This document shows positions 25,026-37,619 of a DNA stretch of 64,000 nt, one piece after another (the stretch's first letter is position 1; the number at the start of each line of letters is the position of its first letter). The stretch is from Heterobilharzia americana. Lineage: Eukaryota; Platyhelminthes; Trematoda; Strigeidida; Schistosomatidae. The notes below the pieces were generated by a model. The model did not search any database, was not told the DNA's origin, and saw only the letters and a program-made list of their open reading frames with translations. Where the stretch lies: the NCBI GenBank assembly GCA_944470555.2, contig OX104130.1, positions 51,803,491 through 51,867,490 on the forward strand, given 5' to 3'. The position numbers were made by a program, and so were the translations under genes.

Positions 25026-26535
25026 GAAATCTTAAACGGTCGAAATGGAAGGAAATCGACATATCCTTAAAAGTTGTGTGTTTATTGTGGCGGTAGTTTG
25101 AAATCTCAATAAATGTTGAAGAATTCCATGAAAAACGTCTAAAAAAGGAATGTTCAGCCTATTTTATGTTATAATGTGCAAAAAATATGTTTTATGCACC
25201 TCTACGTTTTAGATTGTTTTGACTGTGCTCTTGTCTGAAAGTGTTTGAGAGATATTTGAGAGTTATTTGCATGAATAGAATAAAGGGCGGTAGAGTTGAC
25301 TGTTACTGCGAAAAAGTTCAGGCCAGCTAAAGAAACCTCAGAATGCAGCGATAGAGCATAGTTTCATGAAATATTTTGTGTTGAAATCAACAAGAACTAC
25401 AATAAGACTATACAACACTGGTGGTAAATTTATTCATTTAACCAGCTCAAAGTAATAACCTGATATGTTTCTAGTTATGGCCATACCGCCTAAATAGCTT
25501 ACCAGAATTCAAGTAGTTTGGACAATTCAGTAACTTGAACTGAACCAATCCGAATAAATTACTGATCAGCCGTCGTCTGAAAGTCTGAGGATAAGATCAA
25601 CAAAATCCGATAGTGGCAGCACTGCCGATTGGTGTCTGTAACTGCATTTGTGAGTCAGTAGTATATTCCGCACAAAAAAATTAAAGTAATTTTGCGAATG
25701 TTGAATCCTACTGTCTTTCTTCCCCTTCTAAAGCTGTAAGCATACAACTTGGCACGATTTTCACGTTACTTAGCATAGGTTTATTACTCGATATGCATTG
25801 AACAGAGTATCTAGCAAACTCTTTTGCTATCCTATTCTCTTTTTCCTCTCCATGTCAATACAATTCTGATATAGCATCCTTTTCGATTATATTTCATGCT
25901 TCACATAATTTCTTGCATAATAAAGCCTTATTATCCATCATTTGTTATCTTCATGCAATGTTTTTATCAGAAGTCGGTTGTTCGATAAGAAGTTATGCCT
26001 AAAGTATAGTTTCAAGTACCAGTGAATTTGAAGAGTAGCCATCAGAATTTAAGAAGTTTTTACTTATCGTCCCTATTGCAGTGAAAGTATAGATGTCACA
26101 ATTACAATCGCTTTTATCAATAAGCCAGATAAGAAATAACAAAATCAATGAGTAGGAAAGGTAAAATAAAGTCTGAAGCATCCGATCACAGCCTATCTGC
26201 TAAGAAGTTAAGCTTATAAAGCCGATCTTTAGAAATGCCGTTCGATTTTTGCCTAGAATGCTATATAAACCGATGGCTGTTTTTCGCATTAACTAGACTA
26301 AAGGTTATGTTATGGATATTTAGCCTGATACAGTGAAAGAGCAATTCTGGATAGTGATAAAAAATTTTTCACTGAACGGTTTCATTACTTTCTAAATGTG
26401 ACTTTACCTCATTTGAAAAAAGGATAAATAATACTTGCGGGAAGTGATCAAAAATTCATATTTGTCATGACATTACTCTGAATCCTGCCTTTGCCCATAC
26501 CAATATTTAGAGTCAAAATTCCAAAGTTCCCAAAA
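25026..26535. other. No recognised feature
   Basis: AT-rich sequence without recognisable repeats or coding motifs. Confidence 0.4.
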
Positions 26536-26539
26536 AATA

Positions 26540-26715
26540 TTTCAAGTTAGTATTCATAACGAAGTGACACAAGATAGGGAACCACTGACTACCTGGAATC
26601 CTTAGGCCCTGGTTTCGTTCCAGTCTAGGACTCCTCAGAAATGCCCACTTATAACCCTGCCAGTTAGCGAACCCAGAACTTTCAGGTTCTGTAGATAGTA
26701 TGCTACCGTGAAACA
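26540..26715 (-). mobile_element. Hammerhead SINE (HHR-2) copy
   Basis: Minus strand: box-B-like ctgggttcgcta, then a hammerhead core CTGAGGAG (26631-26638 complement), loop, then aacgaaac (GAAA at 26613-26616 complement) and the tail gaatactaacttg. Helix II has one mismatch and the cleavage triplet reads GCC instead of GUC, so it should not cleave. The 73-codon frame across 26513-26734 is a read-through of this SINE, not a gene. Confidence 0.7.
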
Positions 26716-26774
26716 TTTTGTCCTCACGTAACATGTTTATTCCATAATGAAGAATATTTGTATCTCAGATGAAT

Positions 26775-26865
26775 GGTCTTGGTTGTATTGTGTTCTCTGA
26801 GCTGGGTTGTTTAATTGTGAAGCTTTCATCGTCTTACTAGACGACATCATCAATTTTAACTTCAC
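26775..26865 (+). repeat. Block shared with 62443-62520 (possible PLE terminal region)
   Basis: Both loci contain a gttgtattgtgttctct-type segment, then gggttgtttaattgtg or its variant, gagctttcatc or gaagctttcatc, and a tagacgacat/tagatgacat end. At 62.5 kb the block directly precedes PLE coding sequence, so it may be PLE leader or pseudo-LTR sequence. Here no coding part follows. Confidence 0.5.
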
Positions 26866-27849
26866 TATGAAGTAAGTTGTTAATATCTCTCCGTGAGTGA
26901 ATTAGTGGGTTGCTCTGACGATGTGGTCTGTGATTGGTTGTTTTCTTCAATTGTTGTGTCATTGACTGTATAGACTTTCCTGTTGGCTGTTCCTTTGATG
27001 TTTATTCTGTAGCTTACTTTCAATGAAAATGAGATTCAGGTAGGTCAATTGTCTTCCGACTTTCACTAGATATTCACCGAAGCTCAAAGTGTATCAAACG
27101 TCAAGTTTAAAGATCGAGAATTTTTTAATACATTAATTATTTTTATATAGTTTTTAACACTAGTTGTATCAGTAGCAAAAACATACATGAATGAAATAAA
27201 ATGGTCAACAATGAATGTTTATTCAGATAAACAATTTATCTTACTACAATTGTTTCCGTCAAAAATTATTATTATACTTCTTAAAAGGCAACTTGTTGCT
27301 ATGGTGATTAATATGGCGTCACTAAAAGCTTTTGGCTTAGAAAAAAATATTTTGATAGATTGTATCTTAAAAGCTTTCTTTAAAACTAAAGTGAATAATA
27401 TTGTTCTACAGTGTATTGTAAATTAAAATGGCCTGGAAAGAGCTTTTGGTTTTCTCATGTAACAGTTGAAATCTTTTTAGTGAAGAATTTCAACAACTTA
27501 ACAGAAGAAAGCCTAACTTGCGCCTGCATTAGCAATCACTAATCGGTGTAGCCGTCCGGTCTTTACTGTTTAGCACTTATCGAATCCTATCGATCAAGTT
27601 TTATGATTTGGTTACCGAAAGTGAACTGATGCAACACTGAGGTTCACTTTATTTTCATGTTAGATGATGGAAGTTAGTTACCAGGTGATCCAGGACCTGG
27701 GTTTGGTTCAAAATGTATACATGTCAGTTGGTTAGACTTGAGGACAGCCTGGATCATTATATGAAATAAACTCAGAAATCAGAGATGAGAAAGAAATGCT
27801 GGACAGTTACATAATGCATGGTATATTTTTCAATAAAAAGAATCTTAAA
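26866..27849. other. No recognised feature
   Basis: AT-rich. The 79-codon plus frame at 27187-27426 is Ile/Leu/Lys-rich and has no recognisable motif. Confidence 0.4.
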
Positions 27850-28125
27850 AAGAATATGCCATTCATAAGCGACAAATAGGAATATCTGTAGTTTTGTGAT
27901 TAATAAACTCTTCACCATACTTACTGGTTAAACTCCTAACCCCTTTACGTAGACTACTTAACAAGCCTACTTGGACTGATACCGGATGAGATGGTGTGAA
28001 ATCCAAGTATATCCTTGAACGTGTTAGTCTTCTAGAAATACTGGTACCTAACTTGTATGAACTATGATAAAAATTAGATAGAATGGTATCGTAAATATTG
28101 GGCGCTGAATTAAGGGTTGACACTA
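27850..28125 (-). mobile_element. Penelope-like element fragment (region after RT)
   Basis: One 86-codon minus frame reads ISRRLTRSRIYLDF, then SHPVSVQVGLLSSL and RKGVRSLTSKYGEEF. This matches the PLE segment after the RT, where S-H-P-x-S-V-K-x-G-L precedes a basic R-A-R-x-L-T-S block. The same block occurs in another frame at about 50.65-50.72 kb (SHPISVKVGLIKC). No RT or endonuclease part is attached. Confidence 0.7.
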
Positions 28126-28314
28126 GATACGTGAACTTCTTTCTTCTCTCCTCTCTATTTTGTACTACAATATAAGTTATTCTCTGTCTTCAATTTGTAA
28201 ACCTATAAACTCGCTCAGAGAGAAACTTTCTTGGCTAAACCATCCATCAGAGTCAAGTAAGCGAAATAACCTAATCTGTTAAATACCATATAATGATTGT
28301 GAGATCAAGTAGAT

Positions 28315-28800
28315 AGGTCAAAGTAGCCGATCCGGCTCTGTCAAAATGGCAAAACATAAAAATTCAGAGAAAAATACAATGAGAGACCCTAATAAGATAA
28401 GTAACCTAGAGAAGAACTCGGCTATCGCTCTTCATGCACTAAATCATATTCACACTACACGGTGAGATTAGGTGACAATTCTAGAATTTAGTATAGCTAG
28501 GTGGAGGAAAAGATTGATCACAGACTCTGTGTTCGTTGAACCAACACCTAACACATGTGACAGGGATGACTCATCATGTACTGCAGATATTGGAAAAATT
28601 TTACTGCCATTAAACTAAATGGGTGAATAACCGTTAGACTAAAAAATAAGGAAGTTTGAAAGTGATATGGTTGCTTTGGATATGAGCAATGAGTTTTGTT
28701 CGAAGCGTCATCCAGTAAATAATACTGTATCACTGTGTGTCATATTAAATAAACAACTTAATATGGAATTGTAATCTACCACAGTGACCATGCTTACTCT
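28315..28800 (+). repeat. Dispersed repeat R4, copy 2
   Basis: Shares with copy 1 the gataagta block (28396), the ggtggagga and tgatcaca segments (28500-28530), and the gtcatccagtaaat, atcactgtgtg and ggaattgtaatctacc blocks (28700-28775). The foldback of copy 1 is not seen here. Confidence 0.55.
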
Positions 28801-29399
28801 TACATTAACCATCCTTTTTGACTGATAAGTATGGATTACTTCTAAGAAAATGCATAGGATATCAGCAACTGTCATTTAAATTCTGTATGAAAAGGTCCAT
28901 ACAATTAAGGTAACCTTACTGAACTTATGCAAATGATTACTTGTGAACAAGTTTTTATTTCTCACTGTTAACGTGCTAAATGCGAATTTAGAATTATTAG
29001 GTACATATTTAATCAATCTAAGAAAACAAACTGAATAATTTGTTCACTGTACAACACTTGTCCTTTCAAAGAATACCTTAATTATTTATGTGTTGTTTGG
29101 TCATGATGAGATTACTAGACTGCACTCAATGAATACTATCTAATGTGGGTAACTTTCTAAAGAAAATATTCCCATCTATGAACTCAGTACTCATATGATT
29201 AGTATGAAACTTGAATATGTATACGAGAAAAATGATCAGTGCATCAAAATTTGTAATAATCTTTGAAATTGAAGTTATTACTTGTATTATTCATTATTAA
29301 TACATAATCTTTAAAACTTTCTATCCAAGCACTGAAATAGTCTGATATCTCTAATAAACCACTTCTGAAACAAAGGACATCTCATTCCTGCTGAAATTC
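28801..29399. other. No recognised feature
   Basis: AT-rich spacer between R4 copy 2 and a PLE endonuclease fragment. Confidence 0.4.
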
Positions 29400-29830
29400 C
29401 ATATTTCATAAATTTTCTTGTCGCCTAACAAATTTCACAACTCAAAGGAAAAAGTTTCAAATCTGACCACTTCTATATGTATATATCAATTCATCAGGTT
29501 TCGCGGAACCAGGTATATAGATCTTTCGATGCTACTGTTATCCACAAGGGTGCAAGAACACTATCCCATTCGGCTACAAAGAGGTAACAATGGGCGATAG
29601 AGTACTATAATTGAACACATCGTGAACTCAAATCACTCTATCTATAAAACCTCCACGTTTAAAGTCATCTATGAAGAGAAAAGAAACCGTTCAAAGGTTG
29701 TATATCTTTGTATTCTCTGCATCGCCGAAGCTTTTGCCATTCATATGGAGAAACCTGAACTGTATGCGGAAAAGAAGATTGTCCAACCCCTTCTCTGCCC
29801 CACCACCACAATGGCTGCATCGAGCTACCC
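29400..29830 (+). mobile_element. Penelope-like GIY-YIG endonuclease remnant
   Basis: Frame 1 reads LTTSICIYQFIRFRGTRY, then LSTRVQEHYPIRL and RGNNGR: the GIY-YIG start with C-x-Y-Q-F and G-x-R-Y-I, then the conserved R-x-x-E-H. Frame 2 continues VNSNHSIYKTSTFKVIYEE, LCIAEAFAIHMEKPEL and KKIVQPLLCP, the typical C-terminus of this PLE lineage. One frameshift or stop lies near 29600 and the GIY-YIG cysteines are partly lost. The RT is absent. Confidence 0.82.
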
Positions 29831-30499
29831 ATCCTTATTCTTTTTCTTTTCTTACTGATATCAAGTAAAAAATAGATGAATCGACATGTGGTTTGGCACA
29901 AAGTACATCATACTTGACAGTAAGCAAGCAGAGAATAAGTCGATAGATAAAGTGGGATATTAAACTTAAAAAAAGTATTTTCGAGAAGAATCAGTATAAA
30001 TAGGTGATGACTGGCAGTATTTAAAACTTTGGAGATTACAAAAAGTTTATGCATCTATACCATTATGATTGATTTCGAGTCATATCACCAAGCATGCGTT
30101 GATTGATCACTTCTATCTCTAGGACCCTAGGTGAGCAATTTGCATCTCCATACATGGCTCATATCAGTAATCAGAGGCTTCATGGACTGGTGCTGTGTCT
30201 CAGTATTCAATTCACAATAAGAACTAGTTATTGCGGAAATAATAAATCAGTTGAACATAGAACTGCAAATACTTACTTAAGCTTATATAAATGAAGTTAC
30301 ACTTTCTACAACCTAATTGTAGACAGACTGACTGAAATAACTTGACACACAGTGTGTATTGAAGGCTTATTTACAAGACAGACAACCAGAATAGACTATT
30401 TGTTATCTCATATGAACTAGCATTTCTCACTTTGCGAATTATAATTAAATCATATTTTTGACTATCTGTACTTTAATAGATATGCATAAATTCTAAATG

Positions 30500-30925
30500 A
30501 TGGTTGAAAGTGAAAAGAAAATTTGTGCCACTGCAGGATTCAAATCAATGACCACTAGGTTTCCGACGCGGTGCCATACCAACTGAGCTACGAAACTCGA
30601 TAATTGACTACAGTTTTACTTCACTTCAATCACCACTGATAATTAGTATGACGCTCTCGCTCTCTAATTCAAGTAGATTTAGATTAGGGTGAGAAATCCT
30701 GGTTGGGTAGCCAGTGTGATTACGACCAAGTGATAGTAACGCATCACGAATTCACATAGTAGTGGGGCAAAACCCTAGGTGATTGAAGTAAAAAACAGAA
30801 AAATCTGGTCATTTGTCATATCTTGTGTTCTGGTTGGTAGACAGCCGAGTCAGTAACTCCGAGATCGCTGATTCGAATTCTACAGTGGCCCAAGTTTCGA
30901 TTTTTCCGTCAACCATAACCCAGTA
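30500..30925. mobile_element. Inverted pair of tRNA-headed SINEs (family 3)
   Basis: The left unit is on the minus strand: box A on the plus strand reads accaactgagcta (30578-30590), box B rc lies near 30537-30553. The right unit is on the plus strand: a decayed box A in ctggttggtagac and box B gattcgaattc near 30870. The right unit's 5' flank (about 30690-30800; gtagccagtgtg, caaaaccctagg, gattgaagt) is the reverse complement of the segment following the minus head at 43.68-43.77 kb. The family has a tRNA head plus a roughly 130-bp body. No hammerhead core is visible. Confidence 0.65.
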
Positions 30926-32035
30926 TACCATAATTATTGTAAGGATTTCGAGGTATACGAAAAGAGAGGTAGACTAATTGTTTTGTGAGAACTAAAACTT
31001 GAAAACCACCCTAAAATGTTGTTGATTTTTTCTCTTGCCGTTGCCCTTTTAGTCGCTAATAACTATGCCAATACCGATCATTACAAGGCGGAATAGTTGT
31101 AATAATATTTAAGAGTTGCTGTAATATGATTCTAAAATCAAAACACGAGTGGCTAAAATTTGTTCATTTCGGATGTCCAAATATTCCTAATCTAATCAGC
31201 TTTTCAATCTTAAGTTAATAACATGCTTAATTTGTTATCTATGCAGTAAACCAAAAAAACGTGTGAATAGTTTCATGTACTCCATAACATTAAGAGAGAT
31301 AGGCTTACAAAATAACGCACTTCATCACATACGGATGTAATGTCTACAACGAGTTCACCAAACTGCAAAGTATAGCATGCTAGATACAGTAGAAAATGGA
31401 ACTCAACCTCCTTTTCTACTTTGCTTCTAAATGAACATAGAAAATTGTTTAAAATAAATAGCAACTACTGCTTCTCTGTCATTTTATGTGGTATAATTCT
31501 GAAGGTTCACAACTAAAAAGTTATATTTCTTAGGACATTTCTTAGTACACACAACTGATAGTGATCTTTTAGTCATGTAGTATAATGTACCTCACCATTT
31601 TATGACCTTTATTCAGTTACATGTGCTTTCCATGGCTTTTAGTAGAAGTCATATTTCTGAACTGTCCGAAAAATAAGCTTCATAGAACTTTGATAAATAA
31701 AATGAATGATTAAAAAGAATCCGGAACAAAGAGTAGGATTTCATATTTTCCAGGAAACTTCTTTGAAGTTTTAGTTGACTGAAATTTATGTGAATGTGAA
31801 GATATTTATTTGCATAAAATTAAAGGTAGAGCTTAGGCTCTGTAGAAGATCGTAACTCTGTTTTAGCTGGTTTATTGGATGTTTTATACGGTAATACTCG
31901 CAAATGATGTATGACGTGTCAAAAGGATCTATCTACCACATCCCAGTGAAGTGATTTAAATAACTACCCTATTTTTTATCTGCAAAACCCTATCTCCACT
32001 GTGCTTTTTGGGAATGCTGTGACACCAGCACCGTA
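30926..32035. other. No recognised feature
   Basis: AT-rich sequence; no motif recognised before the LINE that begins near 32.0 kb. Confidence 0.4.
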
Positions 32036-32039
32036 TCTT

Positions 32040-33060
32040 TCTGCTGTAAGTTTCACCTAAAATGGCACGCCCAGGTCTGCGCTATCCCACTGAATCCCCG
32101 TTAGCACTCCTGCTTTCTGTACATCTAAAAGTTTCGATGGATAAGAGAAGTAACTCAGAGGAAACTGTATTTTTGTCATCTCTGCTTGGTTCTTGACTAA
32201 ACGCATCTCAGAGGGAGTTTCAGATGACTTTCTGCATTAGATGCCCTCAGCAAATATCGCAACGCTGACTGGGGAATTGCATACACAGATCCTACACCTA
32301 TAACCAGGTGAAGATCGCTAAAGTGGCCACTGAGGATTAATCGGTGGAAGGTCAGATAATGAACTAGATTCTCCGCAGCTTCGCTCTTATCAGCACCGAC
32401 TTCTGGTAGGATAGTCGTTATCTGGTATCTTCCTCCTGTCAATAACGCCTAAACTCATATAGATCACATTGCAATCAGCAACTTATGGCATAGATGTATC
32501 CAGGATTGTAGCTGTTTCTCGATTTCCTGTTTGAGCTAGGATCATATTTTGATGCGTGCTGAGTTCGTCTTTCGTTTGCGTGCTCATGAAAATCATCATC
32601 TGAAACTCATCGACTTAAGCGAACCGGCTGCGCCTATATTAAAACCGAATATCAAGGCGCGAAAGATTACAGATTATGTGTCGAAAATGCAGAAAAACAT
32701 ATGAGTATTGGTTGAACTTTCAAAGCTACATAAAAACGAAAAAAAGAGCTTATTCTGGCTTTAAGGGCTGCTTGAAACTTCTCGACCCTTTTCAGCGCTA
32801 TCCTGACAAGCAAAAAGTACAATAGGACGCACACATCCTTTGGGCAACAGATCAAGTAAAACTTGCTTTAAGACGGCTAGGGTTAGTGATGAGAACTGGG
32901 AAACAGATGGAAGTGGGAGTCACATCTGTCAATAGTCGGAAACTGTTCCAGTTCGTATAAGCCACTGACAGCAAGGAGTCTGGTATTGGTGAGACCATTG
33001 GTAACTCAGATAAAATGCCGATTTCTTTGAAAAGCAGTTCAACTAGCATTCTACTCCAAC
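32040..33060 (+). mobile_element. APE-type LINE fragment: endonuclease and linker
   Basis: Decayed frames spell the order of a non-LTR element. EREVT/LYFCHLCL fits the VVSAYAPT-type segment; ALDALSKYRNAD fits the part before G-D-F-N-A; then come THIDHIAISNLWHRCIQDC (Q-I-D-H-I-A-I-S motif), RAEFVFRLRAHEN, and a linker with NSRKLFQFV. The family differs from the RTE copies. I infer an APE-endonuclease LINE but cannot name it. Stops are frequent. The minus-strand frame at 32197-32442 is a shadow. Confidence 0.65.
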
Positions 33061-33439
33061 AGCTTCGACCTCAGTGTCATATGTTGTATGCTCAACTAAC
33101 ATTCAAACACCTAAGGAAGCGAAGTTTCTTGTGCGGCTATAAGTGCTAAAATGCAATATGGCACATGGCCAATAAAACCTAATTTTAACTATTTCTAAGG
33201 GTGGAGGTGTGACAATAGCTAAAAAACAATATCGTTTGAAAGAGTATGGTAAAGTGAGTTTGTCTCATCAATCGGAAATGAATTCATTCTTTTTCCTATC
33301 TTAAAAAACGTTCCACGTAGCGCATGTGTTCGTAGTCACGGTGACAATCTACTGCTAGTACAGTTTACATATTGGCTGGAAACGTACTTCGTAAACTCTG
33401 TGAAACATGCGAAAAACTGAAGACTTTGCCCGCACTTAC
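33061..33439. other. Interval where the LINE RT core is missing
   Basis: The LINE linker ends near 33060 and its C-terminal part resumes near 33440. About 380 bp of mostly AT-rich sequence lies between, far too short for an RT domain and with no RT motif seen. Confidence 0.5.
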
Positions 33440-33985
33440 GCTTGGTGGCGAACTGTTAGGAGTTAACTGGAAGCTTGGGTGCCTAGGAGTCGTCTCATCA
33501 ATAGTGCAGATGTGACCAATGAGTGGCATATGCTAAGTTGTGTCGCCTTTCTGTCCGTTGTGAATATAACCTCTCCATAAAAGTTGGGGTATACAACGTT
33601 TCACTGCGAGATATTACAGTCTCTAGGCCTGTGAAACGTAGCCTCTCATGGCTTAGGACGTCCTGCAGTTGTGCATTTTTGATCACTTTTGTCTCCGCAC
33701 GATTTCTTACATCCAATGAAAACACCATTTAAGTAATCTCCAGATAGGATGGCCTGATTTTAGGTGTAGTGGAGAGGGTTATTCATCGACTGAGGCTATC
33801 CAGAAACACCAAAGTCTGTGAATTGGAAATATGTTGTTTAAGCTATTCCGGCGGCCCTAATACCTCTCACTGATAACCTACCCCGGAATGGCTAAGCGAA
33901 ATGGATATGTGGTCAGTGTATGATGTGGCTCTGTGCGGTGAAGAAGAATTGTGCTGGATTACCAAATTTAGGTGTCCCACAACTT
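33440..33985 (+). mobile_element. Same LINE, C-terminal part after the RT
   Basis: In order: YAKLCRLSV then NLSIKVGVYN (the A-x-L-R-x-L-W..L-x-V-K-G-R-V-Y-N region); QLCIFDHFCLRTIS (V-F-D-H-R-C-L-R-x-I motif); KHHLSN; IQKHQSL; and near the end GQCMMWLCAVKKNCAGL followed by GVPQLP. These are the post-RT motifs of APE-type LINEs, in the right order, spread over two or three frames. The open frame on the minus strand (33498-33728) and the overlapping plus frame are not independent genes. Confidence 0.65.
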
Positions 33986-36010
33986 CCTATGTAGAGTAAG
34001 AGATATCATGCAACTTACCGGCTTTAGATAGAAGCAAATATGGCGCAGAATTGAAATAAATTACGACCACACTATTATTTTTGGAACGCACATTGAACAT
34101 AAGGCATGCTTCTTCAGATATTTGTGTGAGATAACTTTTTAAATAATCCGTTTCTGGTTTTATTTCCATTCCTTAATCAATTTTGGCATCTTCTTAGTTC
34201 TACGTAATATGTTGCATGACAAATCTTTTGGTTTCCACGTTGTACAAGGGTTCTGTTCCTCAATAAAATAAATCTCAAACTGATGAGTAAGTGGTCCCTA
34301 TTGCACTGGATTTTCCATCTCGAAACCTCTGTACTACTAGTAAGTTTTTCGTTACAAATAAACATTGAAAAGACCTTGGTGAACTTCCTGACTACATTTC
34401 ATAAACGAGTTTTTATGTGATCTGTCAAATTCGGCTGGCTTCAAAGAATCCACCTCAAAGGAGTGAATATACTCAAGACTTGTTTAAATAGGCTTCACGC
34501 CAACAGATATCTACAGCTGTTACACAAACGGGTTTTTCTGAGATAATAATCCTTGTGACACTCTACTACTTACATTGTCACATCTATAACTAATTTAAGA
34601 TAACTTCATTTATCAAGCATTTTGAATAGTACCACGTTTAATAACACTTCTGAAAACAGCAGTTTGCAGTGAGCCTAATAACTGGGTCATGCAAACTACC
34701 CGAACGTGAAAAACTGTTTTATCACACCAAGTTGATGTAAAAAAAATAGCAAAATTTCATAAATTTCCGGTGAAGTTATTCTATTCAGTGAATTACAAAA
34801 ACTGATTCAACCTGAAAATGTATTCCAAAGGAAAAAAAAATTTGGAAAACTACGCTTCATTTAGTCGTGAAGTGTTCATCAACAGTAAAGTTATTCACTC
34901 TCACTTCACGTATATCCTGGTCAGAAAGCTTTCCATATGGGAATGGAAACTGGTTCCTATCACCTGATTACTCCTTTTTTCCTTGTGTAATCAAAGTTTA
35001 TTGATTTCGTTTGATTAAACAACAATTATTCTATAAAAGTATGCAGCTTTTTCACGTTTTTGGCAGTTTTTATTCAAAATCCTTATCATATTTTGAAACT
35101 CTGTCTTTCGATTCAAAAAAATTATTATGCTAATATGTGGTGGAATGCTGGAGGTAGCCAGAAGGATATTGTGTAGATTTAAACCTACCTTATTGTGTGC
35201 TGTAGTCGGATACCACCGTAATCACCTTGTGGTAATATTGTTGACTATGGTACTAGGTGACGCCAGTTCCGACATCTGGATGGAAATTAGTGCCAACAAG
35301 CAAGAAACGAGAGTTTAAGAGATAGAAGTCTATTACCATAGATTCATTTATAATTTAAAATTTTTTACAGACCTGACAGACAACACTATCCATTTTATTT
35401 ACATCTTACCAATTAGTCACTACAGGATAAAGATACATGGAAGCCCCAATTTATACTATTTAATTATTCAGACGCAGAGACAACAAAAATATCTGTCAAA
35501 AAATAATTTTAATGGCCAAAACTATGCAGTTTTTATCATATCCTAAATAAATGCTAAAATAAACAACCGAATTACCTATGATCTAGTACTTAGAAAACAT
35601 TGTACAAATTTATTTTACTATATTAAAACCTATTATGTGTACATTAGGCGGTAAATCATTTAGAGATAGCGGATATGTAGTAGCTGAATTTTCTACTGAA
35701 ATTTGTGATATCAGTACAGAATAACCCAAGTCAAAAACTTTATTAAAATTACCTTCTTCGAACCAATTCACACATGCAAAAGCTTTCAGTCATAGGCGTG
35801 TCAGTCACATGTAAAACACTCAAGGTAACTAATTCCACCAGACTTCCCAATCATAAAAATGTATAGATATTAATAAGATTCTTACGCTTAGTATATCATT
35901 CAAAGTCATTCCAGCAGCAATCAATTAGCATTTCTTTCCTGAAAAAAACATTTACATATTATTTATCCGTATGACTATCTAAGACAGCCATGATTTAGTA
36001 GAATGTAATT
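33986..36010. other. No recognised gene
   Basis: Two 60-62-codon minus frames at 33987-34365 and a GC-richer patch at 35120-35320 were read without finding a known motif. The rest is AT-rich. Confidence 0.35.
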
Positions 36011-36014
36011 CTTG

Positions 36015-36245
36015 ATACAGAGTGGTGATTGAAGATGAAATGAAAATATATGTTGAGGCAAGACAAGAAACAGTGACCTTTGGATTACGTACCCAGCAGC
36101 CTAGCGAGTAAGCTACAAGACCCAACTACTGTCTAAATCCTAATTTCACTCCAGTCACCAACGCTTTTACCCGCCTGCCATGTGAAAACTTGGCACGTGA
36201 CTGTTTGTTTGTGACAATCATCCTGGCTGCTCGGTTAGGTCTCTT
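36015..36245 (-). mobile_element. tRNA-headed SINE, family 3
   Basis: Starts with gtgattgaagatgaaatgaaa, then a decayed tRNA-like head (box A rc in agcctagcgagtaagctac), then the shared body blocks tttcactccagtcacca, cgcttttaccc and cacgtgactg. The order matches 43580-43770. Boxes A and B are both degraded. Confidence 0.55.
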
Positions 36246-37440
36246 TGTCTCAACTCAAAATTCAATTAAATAAAAGAGGAGGAGCGCCTTATTGCTTATC
36301 AGTGAGACTGACTTGGTGAATAAGGTTATATTAGGACCTCGTCTGTAGCTGCATCACCTAGCTCAACTAATAAATCGGATGGTTGATAACCCGAAGGCCA
36401 CTGCTTAGAATTCTGTCATGACCTAAACTTCTATTTACATACTGTGTTGCTAAAAAGTAAACCATGCTCAGACTAAAAAAATTAAAACTCTGGCAATACA
36501 GATTTTGTAGTCGACAATAGGTCATTTTAGAAAACTAACCTAGGCTTATCAGTGAACATGGTTACAATGACACCCAAAAAGATTTTTTTAAAATTATTTA
36601 TTCCCCCACTATTTTCCCTTTCAATACTGTGATAATTAGAATATTAAATGAAGCTATTTATGGAGACTTTTGGAATTGAAATAAGCTTTACAAAATAAAA
36701 CGACTTGTCTCCATTTCAACTTTTCTAAGTTGCCTCTCTACTTTCAAACTTACTAGAGCTAAAATATCTCAATTTTATCCAATCTTAGTAACTTAAAGGA
36801 ATCATCATCATCATAATGCAGCTAATACATAATGTAGAGTAATAACACCCAAATTATGATAGATAAGAGAATTCAGTAAATCTAAAAAAAACGATACTAA
36901 TATTATCAAAATCCTGTTGAAAATTAACGTCAATTTTACTCGTTGATTAACTCGAAATAATGTAATATTTAGCGTTTATCTCAATACATAACCAAATAAA
37001 CTATTTGAAGTTGAATTATTTCAGTCTATTTTTAAGAATAATATTAGATATAGATTGTATTTGTTTAAGTCAAAGCGGGTTTGAAATAAAATAATTCCAA
37101 CGTTTCGCACGGAAGTCTGGTCCAAGCTTCTAGAGGGAAATAATCAAAATTAAAATATCAAGAATATATTATAGTCACTGTCTTTCTAAATTATGATAAC
37201 TAATCATTTAGTGTGAAATTGTAGGTCATTTGTTGTATGGCGTATTTATTTATGCACTCCAATTCATATTCTTCTTGATTGTATATATCAAACAAAAAGG
37301 TCATTGGTGACAGTCATTTGGTAGTTTTATAAGTACAAATTGAAAGGATGAGGTAGCTGTGTATACAATTTCAGTTGGAATAAAGTAGTGAATAGCGTTA
37401 GCGAATTCTCTTCGCATTGAATTACCGGAATAGAGTGGAA
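36246..37440. other. No recognised gene
   Basis: AT-rich. The segment 37080-37140 (acgtttcgcacggaa) vaguely resembles 49930-49960 (acgtttcgagcggaa) near another PLE piece and could be a PLE end; this is weak. Confidence 0.35.
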
Positions 37441-37552
37441 ATGAGTGGTAGTAATGAAGGTGATAATCAAGGTGATAATGATGATGGTGATGATGATGTT
37501 GATGATAGTAATAAAGAATCAAATCAGTGCAAACTGTGTTGTTGTTGATGCA
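37441..37552 (+). repeat. GAT/GGTGAT-rich simple repeat
   Basis: Imperfect gatgatggtgatgatgat runs with an ATG-started frame of 36 codons (MSGSNEGDNQ, then Asp-rich, then CKLCCC, stop). The His-rich minus-strand frame (37301-37600) is the complement of this. An acidic exon cannot be excluded, but a simple repeat is more likely. Confidence 0.7.
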
Positions 37553-37619
37553 GAAATAATGGAGCTGCGACCAGTGTTGACGGTAAGTGTTTTGAGTCAC
37601 TCTCTCTGCCTAGTAACTA

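Noticed and set aside
26513..26734. 73-codon minus-strand frame with balanced composition
   Set aside because: It coincides with a hammerhead SINE (HHR-2) copy.
37301..37600. His-rich minus-strand frame and acidic plus-strand frame
   Set aside because: Both derive from the gatgat simple repeat; no conserved flank supports coding.
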